Assembly (NCBI GenBank): GCA_026390575.1
Contig: JAPLFR010000009.1
Location: 340,379 to 404,378 of the forward strand
Source: Ignavibacteriales bacterium
Lineage (GTDB): Bacteria > Bacteroidota > Ignavibacteria > UBA10030
Direction: 5' to 3'
DNA length: 64,000 nt
The notes under the pieces are model-generated. The model did no database searches. It had not been told where the DNA came from and was given only the letters and a program-made list of their open reading frames with translations. Below are positions 7,988-15,361 of the stretch, one piece after another. The first letter of the stretch is position 1. The number at the start of each line of letters is the position of its first letter. A program made the translations under genes and the position numbers.

Positions 7988-8452
7988 TTATATTAAACCG
8001 CGTTCAGCAAAAGAAGTAAAAGCATTGTCGGCAAATATTAAATGGTCGTGGATAGATATACCAATAATCTTTCCCGCTTCTACAAGCTGTTTGGTTATTG
8101 AGATGTCCTCACTAGAGGGTTCTTGATTTCCTGACGGGTGATTATGAGCAACTATTATAGCAGCACAATTAGCCACTATCGCTCCTCGGAAAACAATACG
8201 GGGGTCTACAAGTGAAGAACTAAGACAGCCAGAAGAAACTATCTCAAAACCTTGCGCTCGGTTTGTGGCACTCAACCAGACTACAAGGAAAACCTCTTTT
8301 GATTCTTCTCTTAATAAAGGGTTGAAAAGTCTGAAAACATCTTCGGGAGAGTTTATTGCTTTCTTTGGTATCTCTGAAAGTTCGGGATACTTGAAGCTTG
8401 TCTCCTTAAACTTCCAGACAAGGGTCTTGAACTTCACGACACGGTCGGACAT
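7988..8452 (-). CDS. radC: RadC-like JAB/MPN domain protein
   Basis: The product has 154 residues. The JAB/MPN metalloprotease-like site is complete: Glu near 53, HNHPSG at 103-108, Asp at 116 in SSED. RadC proteins are very common on genomic islands and phages. Their biochemical role is unsettled; the repair role first assigned in E. coli has been withdrawn (family knowledge). This is a short form without the N-terminal helix-hairpin-helix region of chromosomal RadC. The start overlaps the end of the ardC-like gene by 19 bases, so both are translated from one message. The ATG at 8452 is chosen as the first start after an in-frame stop. Confidence 0.85.
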   Translation of the reverse strand: MSDRVVKFKTLVWKFKETSFKYPELSEIPKKAINSPEDVFRLFNPLLREESKEVFLVVWLSATNRAQGFEIVSSGCLSSSLVDPRIVFRGAIVANCAAIIVAHNHPSGNQEPSSEDISITKQLVEAGKIIGISIHDHLIFADNAFTSFAERGLI

Positions 8453-9222
8453 TGTTCGCCTCCCTTCAAAATCAGGTTCAGCACCTTTTCAGTTTCGGCT
8501 AAAACTCGGATAACTGCGGTGTAAGTGGAGATGCCTAACTTTTTGGCGTGGTCTTCAATATAGCGGTAGGAATTGCCAATGTGCTTAGATCCGTCAAGCC
8601 CCACGATATTACAGAGGGCTAATGCTCCAAGTTCGGCGGTTATCTCTTGAAGCGGGTCCTGTCCTTTCTTTAATCCGTTCTTGATAAGGTCATCAGCTCG
8701 GTGGCACATCTCGTGGAAGAAAACGCACTCTTCGGGGCTGGCTAGAGCAATGACTTTCTTAGAATGGGAATAATATCCCAAATGTTCTTTATTTCCCGGA
8801 ATTACTTTGACTTCAACTCCAAGTTCTTTGGCTCTTTCCATTAGTGGGAGTTCGGGGAGTTGAATTTGTTGGTAGTCAAGCGGTTCACCTTCGGTATCCT
8901 CAACTCGGAAAACAGGTGCGACACCGAATCCCTTTAAGAGAGATTTTTCTTCTCCATTCTCTTTATCTTTCTTGATAAGAGGAACGAAAATGTAAATCGC
9001 CTTTGCTCCTTTTTTAACAAAGCGTTTCGACTCAAGCCATTGCTTGTATCCCCGTGCATCGCAAGTCTTAGCAAAAACCATTGCCAGTTGGTTTAGCAAA
9101 CTCCACTTAGAGCTTGGGAGATTAGGAATAGGGAAAGAGGCAAGAGCCACATTTTGGGGAATATTACCACTCTTGAATTGTTCTATTATTGAATCCAGGA
9201 CTGCTTTTACTTTGGGGTTCAT
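8434..9222 (-). CDS. ardC: ArdC-like antirestriction protein
   Basis: The product has 262 residues. The N-terminal half (about 1-110) matches the ssDNA-binding part of ArdC (LNQLAMVFAKTC, then GYKQWLESKRFVKKGAKA). The C-terminal half is a zincin with HEMCH at 170-174 and a third ligand, Glu197, in ITAELGA. ArdC proteins protect incoming single-stranded plasmid DNA from restriction during conjugation (family knowledge), which suits an element with its own transfer ATPase. The promoter region directly upstream contains two inverted repeats at 9227-9288, likely operators. Confidence 0.85.
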   Translation of the reverse strand: MNPKVKAVLDSIIEQFKSGNIPQNVALASFPIPNLPSSKWSLLNQLAMVFAKTCDARGYKQWLESKRFVKKGAKAIYIFVPLIKKDKENGEEKSLLKGFGVAPVFRVEDTEGEPLDYQQIQLPELPLMERAKELGVEVKVIPGNKEHLGYYSHSKKVIALASPEECVFFHEMCHRADDLIKNGLKKGQDPLQEITAELGALALCNIVGLDGSKHIGNSYRYIEDHAKKLGISTYTAVIRVLAETEKVLNLILKGGEQCPTVS

Positions 9223-9226
9223 TTTT

Positions 9227-9288
9227 CACCTCATATTATGGCTGTGAAATATGAGGTGGGACTAACCCATCTCATATTGATGGGTTAG
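9227..9288. promoter_or_regulatory. Two adjacent inverted repeats upstream of ardC
   Basis: CACCTCATATT (9227-9237) and AATATGAGGTG (9248-9258) form a perfect 11-bp inverted repeat with a 10-base spacer, starting five bases upstream of the ardC start codon. CTAACCCATC (9262-9271) and GATGGGTTAG (9279-9288) form a second, 10-bp hairpin. CTCATATT is shared by the first repeat and the loop of the second. The spacing suits an operator for a dimeric repressor over the ardC-radC promoter. A run of T follows the second hairpin on the plus strand only, the wrong side to end the minus-strand gene. Confidence 0.5.
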
Positions 9289-9302
9289 TTATTTTTAAAG
9301 TG

Positions 9303-10100
9303 CTATTCTATAATCTTTACTTTCGTTCCGCTTGGCATACGCCAAATGGGTTTTGCTATATCGGTAAATTCGGGGAAGGGGATAAAGCGAAAATGCTTGT
9401 CGGAAATGTCTTTAATTCCTGATAGGAAATATTCAAACTGCTTGTAAAGCAAATTGATAGTTGGTCTATTGAGCGGTTCGGAATATTGAATGGGTCTCAT
9501 ATAAATATCGAAGCGGTGATTAGCGCAAACAAACAATATTTTAGTCTTGGGAGATAATCCGTTCTTGGTAAATAATCCCTCCTTGATGAATTTATTATAT
9601 CTTAAAATTTTGTCTCGGCTAATCCTTGTGAATTCCTTTTTGCGTTCTATCTCTACAAAGAAAGAATATTCTCGGTGATCGTGAATGTTTTTTGCTTTGA
9701 TAAATATATCCGGTCTTATGCCGTTAAAGTCAGCTTTGTAATTAAAATCAAACTCACAATCGGGGAAGTTTCTCAGGAAGGATAAGGCAACATCAAACTT
9801 CATTGACTCGTGTTCGGCGTTATTCAAAGACTTGGTTATCTTTTGTTTAAAGTCCTCAAGTCGGTCAATAACTTTTGTGCCGCCTCTCGTAACGAAATAA
9901 AAATATTGCTGGCGTTTGTTTCTTGGTCTTATGTCGAAGGGTATCTGTTGGACCCAACCGGCTTTTACGTATTTCTTGATATCCTTATTCACCTGCAACA
10001 AAGATCCCTTATAAGACTTGGCTTCATAAGAGAAAAGGTTGTTGATACTTCCGGCTTGAATTGATAATAATTCGTGGAGGGTATTATGTTGGTGATTCAT
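9303..10100 (-). CDS. Replication-relaxation-like protein, second copy type
   Basis: The product has 265 residues. The N-terminal third is a predicted winged helix (GSLLQVNKDIKKYVKAGWV, then QQYFYFVTRGG). The C-terminal domain shows RPDIFIKA, FFVEIERKKEF, then RDKILRYNKFI and ILFVCANHRFD. This P-D, E-x-E-x-K, K-x-x-x-Y pattern is that of replication-relaxation proteins of conjugative elements and resembles a PD-(D/E)XK nuclease core (family knowledge). It is divergent in sequence from the gene at 2776-3528 and is probably not a recent duplicate. It may open or nick supercoiled DNA at the replication or transfer origin; the exact activity is unproven. Confidence 0.6.
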   Translation of the reverse strand: MNHQHNTLHELLSIQAGSINNLFSYEAKSYKGSLLQVNKDIKKYVKAGWVQQIPFDIRPRNKRQQYFYFVTRGGTKVIDRLEDFKQKITKSLNNAEHESMKFDVALSFLRNFPDCEFDFNYKADFNGIRPDIFIKAKNIHDHREYSFFVEIERKKEFTRISRDKILRYNKFIKEGLFTKNGLSPKTKILFVCANHRFDIYMRPIQYSEPLNRPTINLLYKQFEYFLSGIKDISDKHFRFIPFPEFTDIAKPIWRMPSGTKVKIIE

Positions 10101-10180
10101 ACTAATGGGGCTATAACAGGAATGAGTATCCTACCGATACCGCTGCCAGAACAAACTATTGACGAGTCGTTCTGGCCATG

Positions 10181-10450
10181 TTATTTTAAAAGGTTATTAT
10201 CTTTTAAAACTTGATAAAACTGTTCGGCCAAGCTATCCATAAAGGCGTGGTTCATGCCGTGATCAAAGGTGGTGTTTAAAAAATGAAATATCTCGTGTAT
10301 CAAAGTGGACTCTTTTTGGCTCTGAGCTATCTCCTTACTAATCTTTATCAGATTAATGCAAGGTTCCGACTCGCCATTATTATCCAATTCCTCACTCATG
10401 TCAACCTTAACGATATGACCGCCTATTTTTAGCTGTTTGGGTATGTTCAT
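10181..10450 (-). CDS. Small zincin (HExxH) metalloprotease-like protein
   Basis: The product has 89 residues. LIHEIFHFLN places the metal-binding HEIFH at residues 52-56, and a helix with Asp68, Glu72 and Gln73 could provide a third ligand. Tiny zincins of this kind are related to the ImmA/IrrE peptidases that cleave repressors of mobile elements (family knowledge). Here it may relieve repression of transfer genes, although no matching HTH repressor is visible in the window. It starts at ATG 10450, and the AT-rich gap before the next gene upstream is 88 bases. Confidence 0.6.
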   Translation of the reverse strand: MNIPKQLKIGGHIVKVDMSEELDNNGESEPCINLIKISKEIAQSQKESTLIHEIFHFLNTTFDHGMNHAFMDSLAEQFYQVLKDNNLLK

Positions 10451-10538
10451 ATGTATTATAGCATATTAGTTATTTAAGACTCGTGTTTTTGAAAAGTTTG
10501 CAGTCAATGAATAGATTAGTGTTCCGATATTATCATAA

Positions 10539-10820
10539 TTATCGAGATCGGCTTTCTTCCAATTTTGTTTTTTCAGATATATCAGACTCAAGTAATTTCC
10601 TTGATTCTATAATGGCATATTTGATAGCGTCAAGGATAGTAAGCCACTTGTTCATATAGTCGAGAGAACGATTGGCAAAAACATATTCCTTGTATCGGGT
10701 AAAGCATCCGCGATTGCTGTTAATATCGACTAATGAAATTGTCTTGGCGATATAATCTATTTCGACATTTACTTTTATTTGATTCTGTTCGATGGTGAGC
10801 ACCTCAAGTCGTTTTATCAT
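10539..10820 (-). CDS. Hypothetical protein at the head of the minus-strand gene set
   Basis: The product has 93 residues with a beta-rich N-terminal half (LEVLTIEQNQIKVNVEIDYI) and a helical, charged C-terminus. No family is recognised. It is the last minus-strand gene before the structured, gene-free stretch 10821-11337 and the plus-strand ATPase gene. The start ATG at 10820 is followed upstream by an AT-rich sequence. Its promoter probably lies in the structured stretch. Confidence 0.45.
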   Translation of the reverse strand: MIKRLEVLTIEQNQIKVNVEIDYIAKTISLVDINSNRGCFTRYKEYVFANRSLDYMNKWLTILDAIKYAIIESRKLLESDISEKTKLEESRSR

Positions 10821-11337
10821 ATTGACAATTATTAAGATTTATTTTATTAGTCCGCATCTTGTCCGCAAGGACAGCAACCGAGTTAATCTTATCCGAATTT
10901 CATTATTTATTGTGAGGGAAGTTAAGTAGGTTGCTGTCCTTTTTGGTTTGAAGCTTATAGCTCAAACTAAAAGGGCAATGATGCGGACACTATCAATACT
11001 TTTTGCCTTACATTAGGTCAAAAAGATTTATTATTAAGTTTGTAGGATACTTGCTGCGGGATATAATGATTTATATAACTGCGAGAGTGCTATTATTCTT
11101 ATTATAGATCATCTGAAAAAAAATGTCAAGACACGTACTTTTATGCAGAAGCTAATGGAAGACATCAAGTATGGTCGCAAAAAATGAATGTCCAGAAGAA
11201 ATCGATGAGGTTGAGTGATTTAATGATTTGAATTGTATAGATCTTTGCTCCTTGTGTTAATGAGAGAGAATGAGTAATATTGTAACACTAGAAACAACGA
11301 TTTGCTAAAAGATACTGCAAAGAATGGAGTCTATAGA
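10821..11337. other. Gene-free region with nested inverted repeats (10850-10988)
   Basis: GTCCGCATC (10850-10858) pairs with GATGCGGAC (10980-10988). Inside it AAGGACAGCAACC (10867-10879) pairs perfectly with GGTTGCTGTCCTT (10929-10941). A third near-palindrome, GTTTGAAGCT with AGCTCAAAC, lies between 10945 and 10970. The whole fold is about 140 bases. From 11040 to 11337 the sequence is AT-rich and should hold the promoter of the plus-strand gene; TATTATAG at about 11100 is a possible -10. A transfer origin, replication origin or non-coding RNA are all possible. Confidence 0.5.
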
Positions 11338-13173
11338 ATGTCTAACATGATCAAAGTCAATAGCAAGTATGAAATTCTTCAAATTATTCGAGATTTTGGC
11401 GAACCTCTAGAAATTTTTAGAGAAGCAATTCAAAATGCATTTGACGAAGATGCGACAAAAGTTGTATGCCATGTTTATGAAAATCAAAAAATAAGCGGAA
11501 ACGAATTAATAATTGACATATTCAACAATGGGAAAGGCCTACCTAAGGCAAATATTCCTAATTTTTTTGACTTAGCGAATTCTACAAAGGTCAATAAACA
11601 ACTGATACCGGACAAGACTAAAATTGGATATAAAGGGCATGGCGCCAAGATATTCTTTAATTCTATTAAGGTGATTATTACTTCAAAAGTACTTAATGGT
11701 GATTATTATTCGGTAGTCCTAAATAATCCTATTGATCAGATCGCGAGTGACAAAGAAGGCATTGAATACTCTGATCCCATATCCCCAGACGATACGAATG
11801 TAAAGCTACCCTCTGATTGGAATCAAGGCTTTTTTGTGAGAATAATTGGCCATTTGCATTTTCGAACACAACACACAAAATTTAAGCTTAACCACAAACA
11901 CCTTCGTGATTATTGTATGTGGTATACAATCCTAGGCACTGTTCGCACATATTTTGATGAAAACATTAAGAATCGTCAATTTGAATTATACTTACGTAGT
12001 CTTGATTGTGATGCCTTCTTAAAAGACTACAACTCGAAGAAAGCAATTGATCCATTGCCTATAATTGAGCAATACGAAAATAGCAATTTTGAAAAAATCT
12101 CTATGGGACATTATTTCCCTTCTGAGCGTTCGACTGATAAGGAAATGAAGAAATACGTTTCTGAAATCGGGAGTAATAAGGCCTATTATGACTATTTTAG
12201 CCAAATAATTTACAAGAAGCCAGTTTCCTGTTCTGACGGAACTACATTTAATTTAATTATTAGTCTTGAAGGGTATGAGACCAAACGTCGCTATGATATT
12301 CTCCTAACGGGGCGTGGTAGAGGCCGAACAGAAATAACTCATGCAGACAGTGATAGATATGGTATTTGGGCGTGCAAAGGTGGCATCCCCGTTGAAAAAG
12401 TGGATACTTGGATAGAGGGTGCAAAAGGTGTATACACTTATTTGCAGGCATTTATTGACTCGGATGCTTTTAGTCTTACAGCAAACAGAGGCTCAATTCA
12501 CAATTCTGAAATCGAAATAATTGATCTTATCAAGAAAAAAGTCACAGATATTTTTAATACTGCAGAAATCAAGGGAGCTATCAATCAGCGAATAGAAATA
12601 GAAAACATGGAGAAAAAGATTGAATCAATTGAAGAAGATCGAAAAGCACTTTCTTTGCGACATAAAAACAGCGAATCAAGGAAGAAGATTATTGTCGGAG
12701 ATCATATTTTTTATGAACCCAAGAAATTGAGTTCTGGATATTATTCAGAATCTGAAACCCTTATTTTACTCATACAATTGATGCAAGCATTTCCCAATCT
12801 ATTTACTTTTGATATACGAGATTATAATACAACAACAGGAATTGATTTTGTCGTAACGCATCAATCAAACCCCAAGTACATAGAGCTTAAGGGAACTTTT
12901 ACGAAATCAATTAATCACCCTTTTCGTTACATTTATAAATTCATTTGTTATGAAGTAATGCTTGATCCCACTGCGATTGTGGAAGATATTGAGCCTATAA
13001 TCGCTAAATTAAAAATTAATCAAGGAGACAAATTCGTTTCATTTGATGACAACTACAAAGGAAAAACCTTTCGGAGCTATAATCTCATTCCTGAAAGTGC
13101 CTATTTTACAAGTATGGAAATAGTCGAACTAAAAACAATTTTACAGAATGTTTTAAATGCCCGCTTTGACTAG
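11338..13173 (+). CDS. GHKL/HSP90-type ATPase with nuclease-like C-terminal domain (candidate defence protein)
   Basis: The product has about 611 residues. The Bergerat ATP-binding fold is at the N-terminus: N-box REAIQNAFD at 28-36, IFNNGKGLP near 61-69, and the glycine lid IGYKGHGAK at 97-105. A long middle region ends in a coiled coil (about 430-455). The last 110 residues contain GIDFVV, a gap, then YIELKG (near 513-518), an Asp...Glu-x-Lys arrangement typical of PD-(D/E)XK nucleases or DUF3883-like domains. Proteins pairing an HSP90-like ATPase with such a domain occur in defence islands (family knowledge). The ATG at 11338 has GGAG eight bases upstream; a TTG at 11302 is less likely. 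It is the only plus-strand gene of the element and lies at its edge, a common place for cargo. Confidence 0.7.
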   Translation: MSNMIKVNSKYEILQIIRDFGEPLEIFREAIQNAFDEDATKVVCHVYENQKISGNELIIDIFNNGKGLPKANIPNFFDLANSTKVNKQLIPDKTKIGYKGHGAKIFFNSIKVIITSKVLNGDYYSVVLNNPIDQIASDKEGIEYSDPISPDDTNVKLPSDWNQGFFVRIIGHLHFRTQHTKFKLNHKHLRDYCMWYTILGTVRTYFDENIKNRQFELYLRSLDCDAFLKDYNSKKAIDPLPIIEQYENSNFEKISMGHYFPSERSTDKEMKKYVSEIGSNKAYYDYFSQIIYKKPVSCSDGTTFNLIISLEGYETKRRYDILLTGRGRGRTEITHADSDRYGIWACKGGIPVEKVDTWIEGAKGVYTYLQAFIDSDAFSLTANRGSIHNSEIEIIDLIKKKVTDIFNTAEIKGAINQRIEIENMEKKIESIEEDRKALSLRHKNSESRKKIIVGDHIFYEPKKLSSGYYSESETLILLIQLMQAFPNLFTFDIRDYNTTTGIDFVVTHQSNPKYIELKGTFTKSINHPFRYIYKFICYEVMLDPTAIVEDIEPIIAKLKINQGDKFVSFDDNYKGKTFRSYNLIPESAYFTSMEIVELKTILQNVLNARFD

Positions 13174-13364
13174 GAGCGTTGATTCAATTAAATATTTTTA
13201 TAAAAAATATGTAAAGGAAAGTTATTCTTCGCTACGATTTGGCTACGGAAAATATGGAAATGAATAGAAAATGTGGAAAAATGTTCCTTCATCTTCCAAG
13301 CCTTAAGATGTTGAAAAATATTAAGTTGCGATGAAATAACGATTTATGAAATTGTGCCCGAAGT
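13174..13364. other. Gene-free right end of the mobile element
   Basis: This 190-base AT-rich stretch lies between the ATPase stop and the tRNA-Met fragment. ATATTTTT and a facing AAAAAATAT near 13190-13210 can form a weak hairpin that may end transcription of the ATPase gene. No integrase remnant can be read in any frame. Confidence 0.4.
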
Positions 13365-13410
13365 GACTCATAATCTGCGGGTCGCTGGTTCGAGCCCAGC
13401 AGGGCCCACA
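13365..13410 (+). pseudogene. 3' fragment of tRNA-Met (CAT), candidate att site
   Basis: The sequence begins in the anticodon arm (GACTCATAATCTGC, anticodon CAT) and continues with the variable loop, a perfect T arm (GCTGG, loop TTCGAGC, CCAGC) and the acceptor strand AGGGCCC with ACA. No sequence upstream of 13365 can supply the matching 5' acceptor GGGCCCT or D arm, so only the 3' half is present. Elements that integrate into tRNA 3' ends leave exactly such a fragment at the far end. The complete tRNA-Met and the integrase are expected left of position 1. Confidence 0.75.
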
Positions 13411-13503
13411 GAATAAAAGGTCACAGGTTCTGCGCCAGAGGCGCATGCTTGTACGCCATCTTTTTGGCGTAAGCCTTCGGCTCAGAGCCCAGCAGGGCCC
13501 ACA
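13411..13503 (+). pseudogene. Second tRNA-Met 3' remnant, T loop filled with three hairpins
   Basis: The ends match the tRNA T arm and acceptor: GGTCACAGGTTC at 13419-13430 and GAGCCCAGCAGGGCCCACA at 13485-13503. Between them, where the T loop should continue, there are three hairpins in a row: TGCGCC with GGCGCA (loop AGA), ACGCCA with TGGCGT (loop TCTTTT), and AGCC with GGCT (loop TTC). The 3' end GAGCCCAGCAGGGCCCACA repeats that of 13365-13410. It is either a second, older attachment scar or a tRNA remnant that received hairpin insertions. Confidence 0.6.
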
Positions 13504-13663
13504 AATTATTTCCATTTATATAATTATTTGTACGAAAAGCAGATTGGAAAAAACATTTATTCCCGGTTGAAACCTTTAGATGAAAAGTAAGGTATACTGT
13601 TAAGGAGATATGCAGAGGTATCTGGCAAGACAGTCAAACTTTTCTGAAAGGGAAATACACGTC

Positions 13664-14308
13664 ATGAAAAAACTGCTCATGTTTTCATTGGTAAGTATCT
13701 TCGCGCTCAGCTCCTGTCAGTGGCATAGAATTCACGGGAATGGATCCATTAAAACTGAAACGAGGGACGTTCCGGCTTTTGAAGCTATTACGTGCGATGG
13801 CAGTTATGAAATCCAGATTGATTGCCAGGCGAAACAGTCATTAACAATTGAAACTGATGAAAATCTGCTGCCGCTTGTAAAAACTGAGGTTCGCGATCAT
13901 ACACTTCGTATTTACACAAAAGGATTTGTTTTGCCTACCAATAGGATTCGCGTTGTGGCTTCTGTTCCGAATATCAGCGGATTCACATCGAACGGTTCGG
14001 CTGACGGCGAAATCAATCACGTCAACAATAACTCTTTAGAAATTGAAATTAACGGCTCCGGAAAATTACACCTCAACGGAAAGAGCGGTGATGTTCGTAT
14101 CCATACATCAGGTTCCTCAAAGATTGATGCAGCTTCACTCGTTGCAGACGATATTGATGTCCAGATCAATGGGAGCGGTAATATTCAAGTCTACGCGAAT
14201 AATTCCATCTCTGCCCAAATCAATGGATCCGGTACTGTGAAATATAAAGGGGAACCAAAGAGCGTCAATCAACAAATCAATGGTTCGGGGAGGATTATAA
14301 AGGAATAA
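13664..14308 (+). CDS. Head-GIN-domain lipoprotein (DUF2807)
   Basis: The product has 214 residues from the ATG at 13664. The signal peptide ends in the lipobox LSSC at about residues 14-17, so the protein should be anchored in a membrane. The rest is repeated beta strands with the family hallmark INGSG, seen five times (for example IEINGSGKL, VQINGSGNI, AQINGSGTV, QQINGSGRI). The family forms a right-handed beta helix of unknown function, common in Bacteroidota (family knowledge). A bidirectional terminator follows at 14366-14396. It is the first chromosomal gene after the mobile element. Confidence 0.85.
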   Translation: MKKLLMFSLVSIFALSSCQWHRIHGNGSIKTETRDVPAFEAITCDGSYEIQIDCQAKQSLTIETDENLLPLVKTEVRDHTLRIYTKGFVLPTNRIRVVASVPNISGFTSNGSADGEINHVNNNSLEIEINGSGKLHLNGKSGDVRIHTSGSSKIDAASLVADDIDVQINGSGNIQVYANNSISAQINGSGTVKYKGEPKSVNQQINGSGRIIKE

Positions 14309-14365
14309 ACGCGTGCGTAGCGGCAGTCACTTACGGTAAACTCTCCACCGATTTATTGAAGAATA

Positions 14366-14396
14366 AAAAAGCCTCAGATATTTTCTGAGGCTTTAT
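14366..14396. terminator. Bidirectional rho-independent terminator
   Basis: GCCTCAGA (14371-14378) and TCTGAGGC (14384-14391) form a stem with an ATTTT-type loop. A run of six A precedes it and TTTATATT follows, so it can end both the plus-strand GIN gene and the minus-strand plsC operon; the T run is stronger in the minus direction. Confidence 0.75.
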
Positions 14397-14412
14397 ATTC
14401 TCTATTGGATTT

Positions 14413-14535
14413 AATACCCCGACGCTTGCGTCGTATTATAGATTGTCATGCCGAACTTGTTTCGGCATCTATACTGTAGACCCTGAAACAAGTTCAGGGT
14501 GACATAGTGAATACCCCGCTGCTTGCGGCGGGGAT
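14413..14535. repeat. Composite hairpin repeat with TGTCA/TGACA ends
   Basis: Two hairpins, ATGCCGAA with TTCGGCAT (14449-14469) and CCCTGAA with TTCAGGG (14481-14499), lie between TGTCA (14444-14448) and TGACA. This core is flanked by two related smaller hairpins that both start ATACCCCG: GACGC/GCGTC near 14421-14432 and CCCCGC/GCGGGG near 14514-14533. A diverged copy of the core is at 41779-41882. No gene is present. Confidence 0.7.
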
Positions 14536-14583
14536 CATTTATTGTGAGAGACTTAATCGGATTTCACTTCAAGCGTTGTGCTT

Positions 14584-15351
14584 TTACGATTCCGGTGGAG
14601 TCACTTGCATTCCATCCACATCTTCAATTGAAACAGAGCGCCATTCTGCAATCTGTTTCATCATTGCAGAACGAACGGAATCGCGAAGTGAAGGAACATC
14701 CTGTATGGTCAACGAAGATGTTTCGATCGGTTGGAGGACTTTCAAAAAAATATCCGACGGTTTGCCGAATTTCCAACTGTTCTTAGGAATACAATCGCGC
14801 GAACCCTCTATGACGAGAGGGAGGATTGGGACCTTCGCTCTGATAGCGAGGTGAAATGCTCCATCGGTAAATTGCCGTACGCGTCCATCAAGAGTACGCG
14901 TTCCTTCGGGGAAAATCATCACTGAACATTTTTGTTGAAGAATATGCTGTGCTTTGATGAGTGCCTGAGCGCCGCTGCGCGGATTCTTTCGATCGACACT
15001 AATATCGCCTGCAAGCCACATCATCCAGCCAAGGATTGGAAGTTTGAACAATTCCACTTTTCCCAGCCATTTCATTTCCCACGGCAAGTTGCTGATCAAT
15101 GGAATGTCAGCCATCGATTGATGATTGCACACAACAACATACGGTCGCCGGGGGTCGGAAATAATTTCGCCTGTAATGTGAAGCCGCCATGCAGAATTGA
15201 TCCAGGTTATTGCGTTTCCGATTTTTCGAAAAAGATAACCAGTCCGGTAGTGTACCGGATCACGGTCAAATAATCTGCTCACCGCTAATAAAACAAACCA
15301 AAGAAGAATAAGTATGCATGTTGTAAGCCAGACAAGTGCGGAACGAAGCAT
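14584..15351 (-). CDS. plsC: 1-acyl-sn-glycerol-3-phosphate acyltransferase
   Basis: The product has 255 residues from the ATG at 15351. One N-terminal membrane segment (about 5-25) anchors it in the inner membrane. Acyltransferase motif I, NHQSMAD, supplies His77 and Asp82. Motif III, FPEGTR, is at 147-152. The enzyme should transfer an acyl chain to lysophosphatidic acid to make phosphatidic acid. It is the last gene of a minus-strand run behind a nucleoside transporter and a purine permease, 10 bases after the latter, so it is co-transcribed although its task is unrelated. A longer reading from 15417 would overlap the permease and is less likely. Confidence 0.88.
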   Translation of the reverse strand: MLRSALVWLTTCILILLWFVLLAVSRLFDRDPVHYRTGYLFRKIGNAITWINSAWRLHITGEIISDPRRPYVVVCNHQSMADIPLISNLPWEMKWLGKVELFKLPILGWMMWLAGDISVDRKNPRSGAQALIKAQHILQQKCSVMIFPEGTRTLDGRVRQFTDGAFHLAIRAKVPILPLVIEGSRDCIPKNSWKFGKPSDIFLKVLQPIETSSLTIQDVPSLRDSVRSAMMKQIAEWRSVSIEDVDGMQVTPPES

Positions 15352-15361
15352 AAGAAATCCT

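Noticed and set aside
9262..9288. Terminator of the gene at 9303-10100
   Set aside because: The T run is on the plus-strand side only, so in the minus direction the hairpin is not followed by T; it is better seen as an operator-like repeat.
13321..13515. Minus-strand frame with CGPCWARTSDPQIM
   Set aside because: It is the antisense of the tRNA-Met fragments, not a gene.
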